Shown: in pieces, positions 42,462 to 50,305 of the stretch
Position numbering within the stretch: position 1 is the first letter of the stretch
How the letters are laid out: each line of letters begins with the position of its first letter
Notes under the pieces: generated by a model
What the model was told of the DNA's origin: nothing
The model's database searches: none
The model's input: the letters and a program-made list of their open reading frames with translations, nothing else
Position numbers and translations under genes: made by a program
Origin: a virus
IMG/VR virus record: IMGVR_UViG_3300006846_000014
Location: 1 to 64,000 of that record
Direction: 5' to 3' (one strand)
Length of the DNA: 64,000 nt

Positions 42462-43277
42462 CTACTTCTCGATATACCAGATTACGGTTGTTCCCTCCTT
42501 CTTACTGGCCAGCTTCAAACCGGCTTTTACGCAGCCTTCCTGCAAAACGTGCAACCGGCTGGATACCGTGCCGAAAAGCGCGTTAATCTGTTTCACGGTT
42601 GCGCCCTTGTTCTCGCGCACGAAGTTGATTGCTTGCGCTTGGCGGGGCGAAAGGCCCAACTCGATTTCGCGCTTGGTGCGCTCGGGCACGTCGGTATTGG
42701 TGCGCAAGCCAGCGGCCTTCTCAATCGGGGCTTTCTTAGGCTTGGCCGCCGCTTTCGGGGCTTTGGCTTCGGTTGCTGCCTTGGCATCGGCCTTGCGGCT
42801 TCCCGTGGTTTTCGGCAGCTTCGCCAGCTTGGCCGAAAGGGTTTCCGGCTTGGAAGCCGCTTCCGGGGCCTTTGCAGCCTTAGGGGCGGCCTTTGTGCCC
42901 ATCGTGGCGGGCTTGAATGCTTTCTTAGCTTCCGGGGCTGTAGCGGCTTCCTGCGGCTTGCCTGTCCAAGTCGGCGGCTTGCGTTCCGGGGCCGTTTCGG
43001 CCAGAAGTGCGGCCAGCTTCGGCTCATCGGCTGTCTGCGGCTTCTCGTTAGCCTTGATGTAATCGGCCAGCTTGGCTTTTCCGCCATCGGTAGCGCCAAA
43101 TTCACCGTCGCCCACGCCCCAAAGCAACCCGGCCTTGGCCATATCATCCACGCAACGCTTCGGCTTGGCCAAATCGGGCACGTGCTTGGCGATGGCGTTG
43201 TAGCTAAGGGGGCGAGCGGCGCAAGCCTTGAGAATGGCGGCTTGGTTGGCAGTAACAAGTTTGGTTGCGGTCTGCAT
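42462..43277 (-). CDS. Histone-H1-like protein: two winged-helix-like ends and an Ala/Lys/Pro-rich linker
   Basis: 271 residues. The N-terminal ~70 (ATANQAAILKACAARPLSY-like, YNAIAKHVPDLAKPK) and C-terminal ~70 (LSPRQAQAINFVRENKGATV, then a wing) each look like a winged helix. Between them ~120 residues are Ala, Lys and Pro repeats, as in bacterial HU-tail and H1-like proteins. It probably bends or coats DNA (inference). A hairpin with 10-bp arms precedes the gene. Confidence 0.55.
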   Translation of the reverse strand: MQTATKLVTANQAAILKACAARPLSYNAIAKHVPDLAKPKRCVDDMAKAGLLWGVGDGEFGATDGGKAKLADYIKANEKPQTADEPKLAALLAETAPERKPPTWTGKPQEAATAPEAKKAFKPATMGTKAAPKAAKAPEAASKPETLSAKLAKLPKTTGSRKADAKAATEAKAPKAAAKPKKAPIEKAAGLRTNTDVPERTKREIELGLSPRQAQAINFVRENKGATVKQINALFGTVSSRLHVLQEGCVKAGLKLASKKEGTTVIWYIEK

Positions 43278-43295
43278 CTTCGGTCTCCGTTGTCT

Positions 43296-43349
43296 TCCCG
43301 GCTAGGCGGGGCTGTTAATCTGGAAATCAACCCATAAGTCTAGCCGGGA
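43296..43349 (-). promoter_or_regulatory. 10-bp perfect inverted repeat in the leader of the H1-like gene
   Basis: TCCCGGCTAG (43296-43305) and CTAGCCGGGA (43340-43349) flank a 34-base loop. It ends 19 bases before the ATG at 43277, so it could control translation or be a binding site. Confidence 0.45.
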
Positions 43350-43377
43350 CGCATTGCAACGGTTATCTTGGACGTGG

Positions 43378-44610
43378 TTAATCTTTTCCTGTCCAGGCCG
43401 CGCTATCGTGCTCGGCAGGCTTGCGCGTTAGCCCCGCGTATGATCCGCGCGGGGTATGAAGCATTTGAATGGCAAGGTCGTGAATTTCTTCCGGGGTGCT
43501 CTCATATTTGGAGCGGCCATCACTTGAGAAGTAGACCGGGTATTGCGCATTCCTTTCAAGCCGAGCAAGCCATTCTTCCCTTGGGATATTCGGCGATATT
43601 CTGAGAACATCTTTAGCCAAATCTGCCGCTCTCTCTATAACTTCTTCGAAGAGTTGTCCCTTAACAGAGGTTCTAACCTTCTCGTAAAAGCAGCGCTCAA
43701 GAACATGCTTCTCCAAAAGTGGAGATGGGGTAAGCAACCGCGTTCCATTATCAAGCGATGGCACCGGCTGTGTAAGAAGGTAGCCGTATTTAGCGGCCTC
43801 GGCTGCATATAATCCGCCATCTGGGAAGGCCGAATTTTCAGGAAGTAGGCCGTGCGCCGCAAGCTGGCCGTTGGCCGCGCCAGCGCGCCAAACCATCAGG
43901 CTTGTTTCGATCAACGCCGCACCGGGGCAATGCGGATGCCGCAACCGGCCAAGTTTAAAGCAGTCTTCTATGTGGTCTGGCGTTGGCCACGGCCACGGCC
44001 CTTTGTTAATGGCGCTGCGGCCATCTTCCAGGGCAGTTTCGCGGGTATGTTGCGGTGGGTTCATCTTCATGCCGAAAGCCCCGGCATATTCGTGAATTGG
44101 CAGGCTTGTGTCCTGATCAATTGGGAATTCTCGCGCGGCCAATTCCCCATAGGTGCCCTGCGAAAGATCGCCTTCGTCCACAGGATCATTCGCCATCGCT
44201 TCCATGATCGCTGCGGCACGATCAAGGTTCTGATCACGGATGCGCGCGGCCACCTTGTTATACTGCCCCGTGATATCGGGCCGCGTATCGTCCATGGTTT
44301 CCAGTTCCATGGCGTCCATGATGATCGCACAGCACGCCATGATGTGGCCAAGGTGGTGCGCCTTGCTGTCATCGGCGCGGTCCTGTCCATCCATGAAGGC
44401 AAGGTAATGGCGCATGAGAGCATCCGTGTAGATGTTCATGCGAAGCCGCTGCTCTCGCCAATTGAACGGGCCGTATCCTTCCCCACCGTCTGCCCGCTTG
44501 GCGTGGTAGGCCCCGAAGTGCAGCGCCGCTCCCATTTCGAGAAGGGCAACGGGCGGGATGCAATGGGTGGATGCCTTGCTTTGCCCAACAATATCCTTGG
44601 GGTTAGTCAT
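43378..44610 (-). CDS. dATP/dGTP diphosphohydrolase-type domain (DUF5664) with long C-terminal extension
   Basis: 410 residues. The first ~115 match the dATP/dGTP diphosphohydrolase N-terminal family: NPKDIVGQSKASTHCIPPVA, YGPFNWREQRLRMNIYTDA, and HHLGHIMACCAIIMDAME with MazG-type acidic residues. Family members usually end near 110-150 residues; the rest here (about 250) matches nothing I know. It could hydrolyse dNTPs. Confidence 0.55.
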   Translation of the reverse strand: MTNPKDIVGQSKASTHCIPPVALLEMGAALHFGAYHAKRADGGEGYGPFNWREQRLRMNIYTDALMRHYLAFMDGQDRADDSKAHHLGHIMACCAIIMDAMELETMDDTRPDITGQYNKVAARIRDQNLDRAAAIMEAMANDPVDEGDLSQGTYGELAAREFPIDQDTSLPIHEYAGAFGMKMNPPQHTRETALEDGRSAINKGPWPWPTPDHIEDCFKLGRLRHPHCPGAALIETSLMVWRAGAANGQLAAHGLLPENSAFPDGGLYAAEAAKYGYLLTQPVPSLDNGTRLLTPSPLLEKHVLERCFYEKVRTSVKGQLFEEVIERAADLAKDVLRISPNIPREEWLARLERNAQYPVYFSSDGRSKYESTPEEIHDLAIQMLHTPRGSYAGLTRKPAEHDSAAWTGKD

Positions 44611-44861
44611 ACGTTTTCCTTTCTAACGCAAACCCTGAATACGAAAGCGCCCGCTCGGCCGCCCCTTGGGGCCGTGCGGGACACAATTTCCAACACCTGC
44701 TCTCTGATAAGCTGTGCTGTGAAGCTCCCCCAACAATCCGGGGGCACAGGCACAATACCCCGCGCCCTACAGTGCAAAGTAATCGCAACTTGGGTTAGAC
44801 GCCTACCGTTAAGTGCAGCTAGCGCCTTGCGTGCTTCGGTACGCCAAGCACTCTCACTCAT
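44607..44861 (-). CDS. Hypothetical small basic protein
   Basis: 84 residues. The stop region overlaps its neighbour by 4 bases and its start overlaps the upstream stop by 8. WRTEARKALAALNGRRLTQV is helical and basic. Not recognised. Confidence 0.45.
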   Translation of the reverse strand: MSESAWRTEARKALAALNGRRLTQVAITLHCRARGIVPVPPDCWGSFTAQLIREQVLEIVSRTAPRGGRAGAFVFRVCVRKENV

Positions 44862-45384
44862 TCGCTTTAACTCCTACCACATCTTGGCTAACCTCAGCGA
44901 ATGCTTCCACCCACAGCTTCTCAAGCAGACTATTGGTTAGCATTTGCCGCACGGTCTTGCGTGGCGATAACGAAGCCACGGCATCAACCTTGCGGAGATA
45001 GACGGCAAAATGGGATGTGCCGAAGCCAGTGCGCTGCAATTTGCATATCCTGATTTGCAGCATAGTGGACGTGCAATCACCCATAGGCTTGTCGTCTTCC
45101 ACTTCATCTTCCAGAAGGCGCAAGGTAGAAAGGCCGCTTGCGCTTCGCAGCCTGTCGCTAAGCACCTTTGAATGGCGCAACTGGTCGGCCATCTCTTTAA
45201 GCCGCTCTAGATCGGCCTTGGCCTCTTCACAAATGGCTTGCGCGCCGCGCCGCATCACATATTCAAGCAACGCGGGTTGTTCGTTCTCCGCGTCTCTTAG
45301 AAATATGCTTGTGGCGTCATCCATCGTGGTTGCAAGCCGCATGGCGCGCACTGCTAGGTTTGCGCACTCATCGGCCTCGCTCAT
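44854..45384 (-). CDS. Hypothetical helical protein
   Basis: 176 residues, first 110 strongly helical (CEEAKADLERLKEMADQLRH), then a beta part (TSTMLQIRICKLQRTGFG). Between the SSAP-like gene and a small gene, with ATGA-type overlaps. Not recognised. Confidence 0.5.
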   Translation of the reverse strand: MSEADECANLAVRAMRLATTMDDATSIFLRDAENEQPALLEYVMRRGAQAICEEAKADLERLKEMADQLRHSKVLSDRLRSASGLSTLRLLEDEVEDDKPMGDCTSTMLQIRICKLQRTGFGTSHFAVYLRKVDAVASLSPRKTVRQMLTNSLLEKLWVEAFAEVSQDVVGVKANE

Positions 45385-46196
45385 GCATCATCGTCCAGCG
45401 GGTTTGCAACCACGTCATGGCCGATGGCCGGGGCCTTGCCGTTTAGCTGGTCGGCCGTGATCTCGCCACGTAACAGGCTTGCATAGGCCCCGCGAAGGGA
45501 AACCAGAAGTTCGGAAGTAACCAATACCTTGCCTTCCAGCGGGAGCCCCAAGGCTCCCCGAATGGCCTTTTCTTCCACACCAGCGGCCTTGAATAGCCCA
45601 ATGGCCTTATCATAGTTGCCCTGCCATTGGGCGGCCTCTCCCGAAAGCACCACGCAAGCGCGGCGATAGGCGGGCATCCAGATAGTTCGATCGATCCCGC
45701 TTAAGATCGCGTTGCGCCGTGCAATCGAAGACACAGCCGCATAGGTGGTCATAATCATGTCTTCGTTGAAAATGTTTCCGCCCTTACCGGAAATGCGGCG
45801 CTTGCTTTCCATGCGCGTGGCCACGTTGGTTTCCAAGTCATGGAAGGTGGCTTGCGCCGTGACGTTCTTCTCCTTTCGATCAACGCCAAGCAACCGCACG
45901 TCTAGGCGGCAATTCCTGTACGAAAGATAGACCATCTCGGCGAAGCGGATGGAAGGCCCTTCTATGGCCTTCCCGCCCTTGGGGAGACAGTAAATCATCT
46001 CTTCGGCCATGGTTTCGTCAATACCGGCCTTGAAAACCATCTCGCGCACAGCCCTTTCCAGGTCGCGCGGGTAGCGTTGGGCCGTGGCAATTTGGACATC
46101 TATTTCACCCCGGTTCTGTATATCCAGGGCGTTGCCGTCCAAAATCTGAAGCTCAACCGGCTTCGCTTCCGGTATGATGATTTCCTTTTTCGCCAT
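45381..46196 (-). CDS. Single-strand annealing-type recombination protein (putative)
   Basis: 271 residues from ATG 46196 (AGGGAG 6 bases upstream). Motifs KGGKAIEGPSIRFAEMV, FHDLETNVATRMES and SIARRNAILSGI match a phage family commonly found next to RecE-like nucleases. It lies directly downstream of such a nuclease. RecT/Erf-like annealing of single strands is inferred from this pairing, not from a named fold. Confidence 0.6.
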   Translation of the reverse strand: MAKKEIIIPEAKPVELQILDGNALDIQNRGEIDVQIATAQRYPRDLERAVREMVFKAGIDETMAEEMIYCLPKGGKAIEGPSIRFAEMVYLSYRNCRLDVRLLGVDRKEKNVTAQATFHDLETNVATRMESKRRISGKGGNIFNEDMIMTTYAAVSSIARRNAILSGIDRTIWMPAYRRACVVLSGEAAQWQGNYDKAIGLFKAAGVEEKAIRGALGLPLEGKVLVTSELLVSLRGAYASLLRGEITADQLNGKAPAIGHDVVANPLDDDA

Positions 46197-46206
46197 GTTC
46201 ATCTCC

Positions 46207-47313
46207 CTATCGCCCAAACCAGGGCGGCAAATCATCCATATCAAGCTCTTCAAGGCGCACTTCATTCGCCCAAGGTTGGGCGTCCCCAGCGAAGCGCTGG
46301 CTGTAAACCTGGAATTGGTTCAATGCGTTTGAGATTTTAATGCGCGCAATGTCCAGTATTGGGTTCTTCGGGCTTAACGTGCAACCCCAACAAAGCGGCG
46401 CGCCCTGTGATGCCCAAAACACGAAGACAAAGGCGCTTTTATCCGGGTCATGTTTGCACACATCTTCCAGCCATGCCGCGTTGTGATCGCCAAACACCCT
46501 TCCCGCCGCATGAAGCGCGGGAAGCTGCCGTCTGGCTTCCGTATACGCACCGGCCTGAACATCATACTCCCACTTGCAGAACGCCTTGCGGCATTCAACG
46601 GAGAACGGCTCGTTACCCAACGGCCGGATGGACTTAAGGTCCACACTGGCGCGGGGCTTCATGAAATCGAAGCGCGCCTTGCGGCGGTTGCCGTGATCAT
46701 CTTCCCAGAAGACGGATACTTCTGGATATCCATTCTTGAAGGCGTTGCTTAGATCGGGCGTAGCCGCGATTTGGGCGCTGGCGAATATGATGCGCTCGTG
46801 TTCTTCCCGTTTCAGGATCACAGCCCCCGCGCTTTCGGCGCGGGCTTTGAATTCGTCATATATCGGCGGAACATCATGGCCCAAGGTCTTAGCGATCTTG
46901 TGCACCTGTGCAATGATTTCCGCCTTGAGCTTGCTGCCCTTGACGAAGTTGGGCGCGCGGGGCCGTATCCATCCCATCAGGTCTTCAACGGTTTTCAAGC
47001 TTACATCAGGTTCAACGTGGAACCCGGCCTGATAGGCTTCCATGCCTTCCAGGACGATACGGTGCACGGCGCGGCCTATCACGCGGCTTCGCGTTTCCGG
47101 GTCATCGTCCTGGCCGCTCATCCGCTTGAACCAATATTGCGGCGGCGAGTTGTTCAGGAGCTTAAGGTCGCTACTGCCAAGCGAGTTATCGGAATGATAG
47201 ACATCTTCCGGAAGGCCAAAGTAGATACCCGGCTCAAACGGCGGGTTCAACCCCGCCGTCTCCTGTTGCAAGGGCTGTGATGAAGTTGGTTGCGATTTGG
47301 ACTTGATAGGCAT
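46207..47313 (-). CDS. RecE-like exonuclease, PD-(D/E)XK fold (DUF3799 type)
   Basis: 368 residues. YHSDNSLGSSDLKLLNNSPPQYW near the N-terminus, RVIGRAVHRIVLE (G-x-AVH), ARFDFMKPRASVDLKSIRP (D-x-K core of the PD-(D/E)XK site) and QAGAYTEA (Q-x3-Y) match RecE-type exonucleases. It would make 3' single strands for annealing. It overlaps the small upstream gene by 80 bases. Confidence 0.8.
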   Translation of the reverse strand: MPIKSKSQPTSSQPLQQETAGLNPPFEPGIYFGLPEDVYHSDNSLGSSDLKLLNNSPPQYWFKRMSGQDDDPETRSRVIGRAVHRIVLEGMEAYQAGFHVEPDVSLKTVEDLMGWIRPRAPNFVKGSKLKAEIIAQVHKIAKTLGHDVPPIYDEFKARAESAGAVILKREEHERIIFASAQIAATPDLSNAFKNGYPEVSVFWEDDHGNRRKARFDFMKPRASVDLKSIRPLGNEPFSVECRKAFCKWEYDVQAGAYTEARRQLPALHAAGRVFGDHNAAWLEDVCKHDPDKSAFVFVFWASQGAPLCWGCTLSPKNPILDIARIKISNALNQFQVYSQRFAGDAQPWANEVRLEELDMDDLPPWFGR

Positions 47314-47488
47314 CTACCGGCTCTCCGAATTCATACGCGGCACAGGCGCGCCCTGGTAGAAGGAACAGGCCCCGAGAAGGGCTAAGGCGAGATAGGCAGC
47401 ACGCAACAACGCAACCGCCTTGCACCTTGGCCAAGCGGTCACTGTAAAAGCGGCACGAACGGCACGATTTCGACATTTTCCACACCAT
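47234..47488 (-). CDS. Cys-rich small protein
   Basis: 84 residues. CRSCRFY (C-x2-C) and GGCVVACC suggest a zinc ribbon. It overlaps the exonuclease start by 80 bases. Start 47488 or ATG 47476. Repeat copy D lies immediately upstream. Confidence 0.5.
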   Translation of the reverse strand: MVWKMSKSCRSCRFYSDRLAKVQGGCVVACCLSRLSPSRGLFLLPGRACAAYEFGEPVDAYQVQIATNFITALATGDGGVEPAV

Positions 47489-47491
47489 GCG

Positions 47492-47592
47492 ATAAAACGC
47501 CGTTTAAGCCTTACAGAGCGGCGAAAGCATTTTAGGCTACGTGGGTAGCTGGGCAGGCCGCTTCGCGGCTCTGTGGGGCTGTGGTGGCTTCC
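47492..47592 (+). repeat. Dispersed intergenic repeat, copy D
   Basis: TAAAACGCC (47493-47501), ACAGAGCGGCGAAA, TTTTAGGCTACGTGGGTAGC, GCTTCGCGGCTCTGTGGGGCT align with copy A (minus strand) over about 90 bases. It sits just before the Cys-rich gene's start, in the same relation to the downstream gene as copy A. Confidence 0.6.
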
Positions 47593-47879
47593 TAGAGCGG
47601 TTTAAAAGCGGGTGGTGGCTGCACAAGGGGCGGAAGCTGTGCAGCGCCGTATTTTACGCCAAGATGCACCACGCCAAGGGCGGGGCCATATTCGCTTGCG
47701 GCGGCCAAGGCGTAATCAACGTGATCGATGGAGAATTCATAGGGCAATCGTATGGAACCAATGCCCGGTAGAATTGCGGTAATCCAACCTTCCTTAGTTG
47801 TGGCGAAAACAACGCTTGAAGCGGCAATGCGGTACTCGATGCCTGTACGACACCGCAACGCAAGATGAACTGAACGCAA
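47592..47879 (-). CDS. Hypothetical protein
   Basis: 95 residues from TTG 47879 with GGAGGGTAAGG upstream. It begins after a hairpin. Beta-like core (SSVVFATTKEGWITAIL). A rightward reading frame (47541-47771) covers the same bases, but direction and ribosome site favour this one. Confidence 0.45.
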   Translation of the reverse strand: MRSVHLALRCRTGIEYRIAASSVVFATTKEGWITAILPGIGSIRLPYEFSIDHVDYALAAASEYGPALGVVHLGVKYGAAQLPPLVQPPPAFKPL

Positions 47880-47904
47880 AACCTTACCCTCCCAGGCAAG
47901 ATTA

Positions 47905-47927
47905 GGGGCGGGGTTGAAACCCGCCCC
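47905..47927 (-). terminator. Hairpin after the DUF932 gene
   Basis: GGGGCGGG (47905-47912) and CCCGCCCC (47920-47927), loop 7. On the leftward transcript it is followed by TAATCTTG; partial terminator or processing hairpin. Confidence 0.45.
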
Positions 47928-47942
47928 ACGCCAACACAAAGA

Positions 47943-49022
47943 TTACTGCTTAGCTTCGGTGATTTCCTTCCAATCTGCGCGGGAGAATTCGAGAAGCTTC
48001 CCGCCTGCCGCTTCGAATTCAATAGCACGGTCGAAGCTTGGCGTTGCATGGGCCTGGAAGGTAACGGCATTCATCACGCCATACGGGGTTATATCGGCCC
48101 CCTCGATAAGCTGGCGCAAGATATCCGTGCCTTCCGCATCGCTGAATTCCAGCTTCTTAGAAAGCACCTTAACCGCTGCAACAGGATCGGCCAGCTTGGG
48201 GCCTTCCGTAAGGGCGCGCAGCTTATCCAGCCGCTTGCCAAATTGCACTTCATCCAGGGCCGCTTTCACGTGGTCGCGCACCTTAAGCATGATCGCGGTA
48301 TCATCCGCGCGGCGCGTATCATCCGCAAAGATATCGTTCAAATCTTCGTCAGCCCCGATGCGGCGGCCAACGTGGTGCGCACGGAAATTGCCATCGGGCG
48401 CAATCGCGCCATTCTTGCACCAAAGCCGCCAAACCATGGCGCGCACACTTACCGCGCCGTGGCCGGTTTCGCTGTTGCTGATGGTTACGCCAGCTTGCAC
48501 CGCGTCGCCCACCTTAACGTCGCCCTTAACGCGCTCGGAAACGAACTGCATGTAAAGGCGCTTTTCGGTAACTTCGCAAGCGATGGGGCGAAGCTCGTTC
48601 GCCTTATCCATCAGAACGGGAAGCACTACGCGGGCAATATCACCGTTCTCGATGCGGTTATATCGATCCGACAGCACGGCGCGCACGCGACCACCAAGCG
48701 TGCGAAACATGGCCTCGGCCGGTTCATGCTGCCAAAGGTGGTTTACCGTTCCGGCCAGAATTTCGGGGTGATCCTGCCGCATGCGGCGATAAAACTTGGT
48801 GGGTATCTGAAGCCGGGCGGCAATCTGATCATGGGCAAGCTCGCCCACTTCGTATGGGTTGCCGTATTCTTCTTCGGTTGTTCCCACGTTTTCCAGGATT
48901 GCCACTTGGGTGGCATCCGTGGACATAGCGGCCAGCTTGGTGGGTGCAATAAAGTCGTGCTTCTCGCGCTCTTGTTCGGCCAGCTTATGGGCAAGCTGTG
49001 ACAATGAGAGACCGCGTTCCAT
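47943..49022 (-). CDS. DUF932 family protein
   Basis: 359 residues, ATG 49022 with AGGGAG upstream. Landmarks are YEVGELAHDQIAARLQIP, FYRRMRQDHPEIL, ALFRTLGGRVRAVLSDRYN-type and NSETGHGAVSVRAMVWRLWC, as in the phage/plasmid DUF932 family. Its role is unknown; it is often an early gene near recombination genes, as here. First gene of the leftward block. Confidence 0.75.
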   Translation of the reverse strand: MERGLSLSQLAHKLAEQEREKHDFIAPTKLAAMSTDATQVAILENVGTTEEEYGNPYEVGELAHDQIAARLQIPTKFYRRMRQDHPEILAGTVNHLWQHEPAEAMFRTLGGRVRAVLSDRYNRIENGDIARVVLPVLMDKANELRPIACEVTEKRLYMQFVSERVKGDVKVGDAVQAGVTISNSETGHGAVSVRAMVWRLWCKNGAIAPDGNFRAHHVGRRIGADEDLNDIFADDTRRADDTAIMLKVRDHVKAALDEVQFGKRLDKLRALTEGPKLADPVAAVKVLSKKLEFSDAEGTDILRQLIEGADITPYGVMNAVTFQAHATPSFDRAIEFEAAGGKLLEFSRADWKEITEAKQ

Positions 49023-49184
49023 GTTCTCTACTCCCTTACGCTACGTTTAACTGTCTTGCGGCTGAAACCTTAATGCGACGGGTTAGCGGTTGGCAACCGG
49101 AAAGATTACTTGGGTTAACGATTTCGGGAAAAGGCGTCCCGCCCTTTTATAAAACGCCTACATGTTAGATACATAGCAAGATAG

Positions 49185-49213
49185 GAAAGGGGGGCTGTAA
49201 GCCCCCTTTCTCT
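49185..49213. terminator. Terminator-like hairpin in the control region
   Basis: GAAAGGGGGGC (49185-49195) and GCCCCCTTTC (49201-49210) with one extra G, then TCTTAG. Could work in both directions between divergent units. Confidence 0.45.
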
Positions 49214-49259
49214 TAGCTTAGTGATTTAGAACCTTTACTAACACCCTTGGTATTATACA

Positions 49260-49288
49260 ACTCTAGGGTAATTCGCAAATCGATGCAA
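49260..49288 (-). promoter_or_regulatory. Leftward promoter candidate
   Basis: Minus-strand TTGCAT (49288-49283), 17-base spacer, TAGAGT (49265-49260). Preceded on the same strand by TGGGG, so it carries the TGGGGTTGC core of the other sites. Would drive the DUF932 unit. Confidence 0.4.
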
Positions 49289-49315
49289 CCCCATTAACGT
49301 CCCGCTCACACATTC

Positions 49316-49355
49316 GTGACATGGGGTTGCGTGCGCCGTGCCATGGGTTAAGCTT
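49316..49355 (+). promoter_or_regulatory. Rightward promoter candidate with the 16-bp motif
   Basis: GTGACATGGGGTTGCG (49316-49331). TTGCGT is followed by AAGCTT 17 bases later (TAAGCT at 16). The upstream GCAACCCCAT (49285-49294) and ATGGGGTTGC (49321-49330) form a perfect 10-bp inverted repeat; a third GCAACCCCA is at 49394-49402. Confidence 0.4.
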
Positions 49356-49415
49356 TCCTGGTGCGCAAAGTGTGCCGCGTGCTGTGCACCTATGCAACCC
49401 CAACGGGGCAATTTA

Positions 49416-49784
49416 ATGGCACGTGGAAAGAAGAAGGCCGTTGCGGCTCCCGCCGCTAACGGCAATGGCATTTCACCGGAAGAGCTTCGCCGCGTACTTT
49501 CAAGGGCAGAGGAGAAGAAGGAAGCGGCGAAGGGCTACAGTCAGGAAGCTTCTGCAATCATCCGTGCAGGCCGTGACGATTTCGCTTTGGACGCCAAGGC
49601 GTTGGCATTCGTGCGCGCCATGCTGCCTTTGGAGCCCTTGCAGCAACAGGCGCGTGTTCGCGCCGTGGTTGAGTACGCCGCGAAGCTGGGCATGCTTGCG
49701 CAGGGCGATTTGTTCGCGGAATTCGAAACCTTCGCGGCGGCCAAGCCCGCCGCAGAACCGGAAGAACAGGACGGCTTGTTGTAG
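49416..49784 (+). CDS. Hypothetical protein, first gene of the right-hand rightward block
   Basis: 122 residues from ATG 49416. KKKAVAAPAANGNG tail at the N-terminus, then a helical SRAEEKKEAAKGYSQEAS. This central helix weakly resembles GapR (DUF2312), an alphaproteobacterial DNA-binding protein (EEKK...), but is not convincing. Ends with an acidic EPEEQDGLL. Confidence 0.5.
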   Translation: MARGKKKAVAAPAANGNGISPEELRRVLSRAEEKKEAAKGYSQEASAIIRAGRDDFALDAKALAFVRAMLPLEPLQQQARVRAVVEYAAKLGMLAQGDLFAEFETFAAAKPAAEPEEQDGLL

Positions 49785-49786
49785 CC

Positions 49787-50305
49787 ATGGGAAGCCGTAA
49801 CGTCCTTGCCCTTGATTTGGCAAGCGAGACAGGCTTCGCGATTGGAGAGCCGGGGCAGTTGCCCCGCATTGGTTCTTTGCGTTTCGCGGCGGCCGGGGCA
49901 ACTCATCCCGCGATTTATTCTGCGGCCATGAGCTGGATTGCGAGAACCATTCGAGAAGAGGCGATTGTGCGCGTAGTTGTGGAGACCCCGCTAAACCCGA
50001 ACTTTAAAACGGGCTTCACCAACATTGGGACAATCCGCCTGTTGATGGGCTTAGCCGCCGTTATGGAAGGCGCGGCCCATAAGCTTGGAGTGTGGCATAT
50101 CGAAGAAATCGCGGTGATGACGTGGCGTAAGCACGTCCTGGGCAAGGGTAACATCAAGGGTCCAGCGGCGAAGAAGATGGTTCTTCGGCTGTGCCGTGAT
50201 CTCGGAATGGAGCCCCGCAACAACAACGAAAGCGACGCGGCGGGGCTTTGGTTTGCCGCAACCAAATACCCGATACCGCCTGAATTGATTGGGAAGCTGG
50301 TATGA
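49787..50305 (+). CDS. RuvC-like Holliday junction resolvase
   Basis: 172 residues. RNase-H-fold acidic residues: D10 in ALDLASETGFAI, E66 in VVVETP, D150 in NNESDAAGLW. It would cut branched DNA before packaging or in recombination. It shares 4 bases with the primase-helicase. Confidence 0.72.
   Translation: MGSRNVLALDLASETGFAIGEPGQLPRIGSLRFAAAGATHPAIYSAAMSWIARTIREEAIVRVVVETPLNPNFKTGFTNIGTIRLLMGLAAVMEGAAHKLGVWHIEEIAVMTWRKHVLGKGNIKGPAAKKMVLRLCRDLGMEPRNNNESDAAGLWFAATKYPIPPELIGKLV

Noticed and set aside
42549-43337. Plus-strand frame (262 codons) over the H1-like gene
   Set aside because: Gly/Arg/Leu-rich shadow of the Ala/Lys/Pro repeats; neighbours are all leftward.
47541-47771. Rightward 76-codon frame
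   Set aside because: Begins inside repeat copy D and opposes a leftward frame with a strong ribosome site.
49321-49335. Sigma54-type promoter in ATGGGGTTGCG
   Set aside because: The GG to GC spacing does not fit the -24/-12 rule.
49416-49784. GapR (DUF2312) assignment
   Set aside because: Only a short EEKK helix is alike; not enough for a family call.
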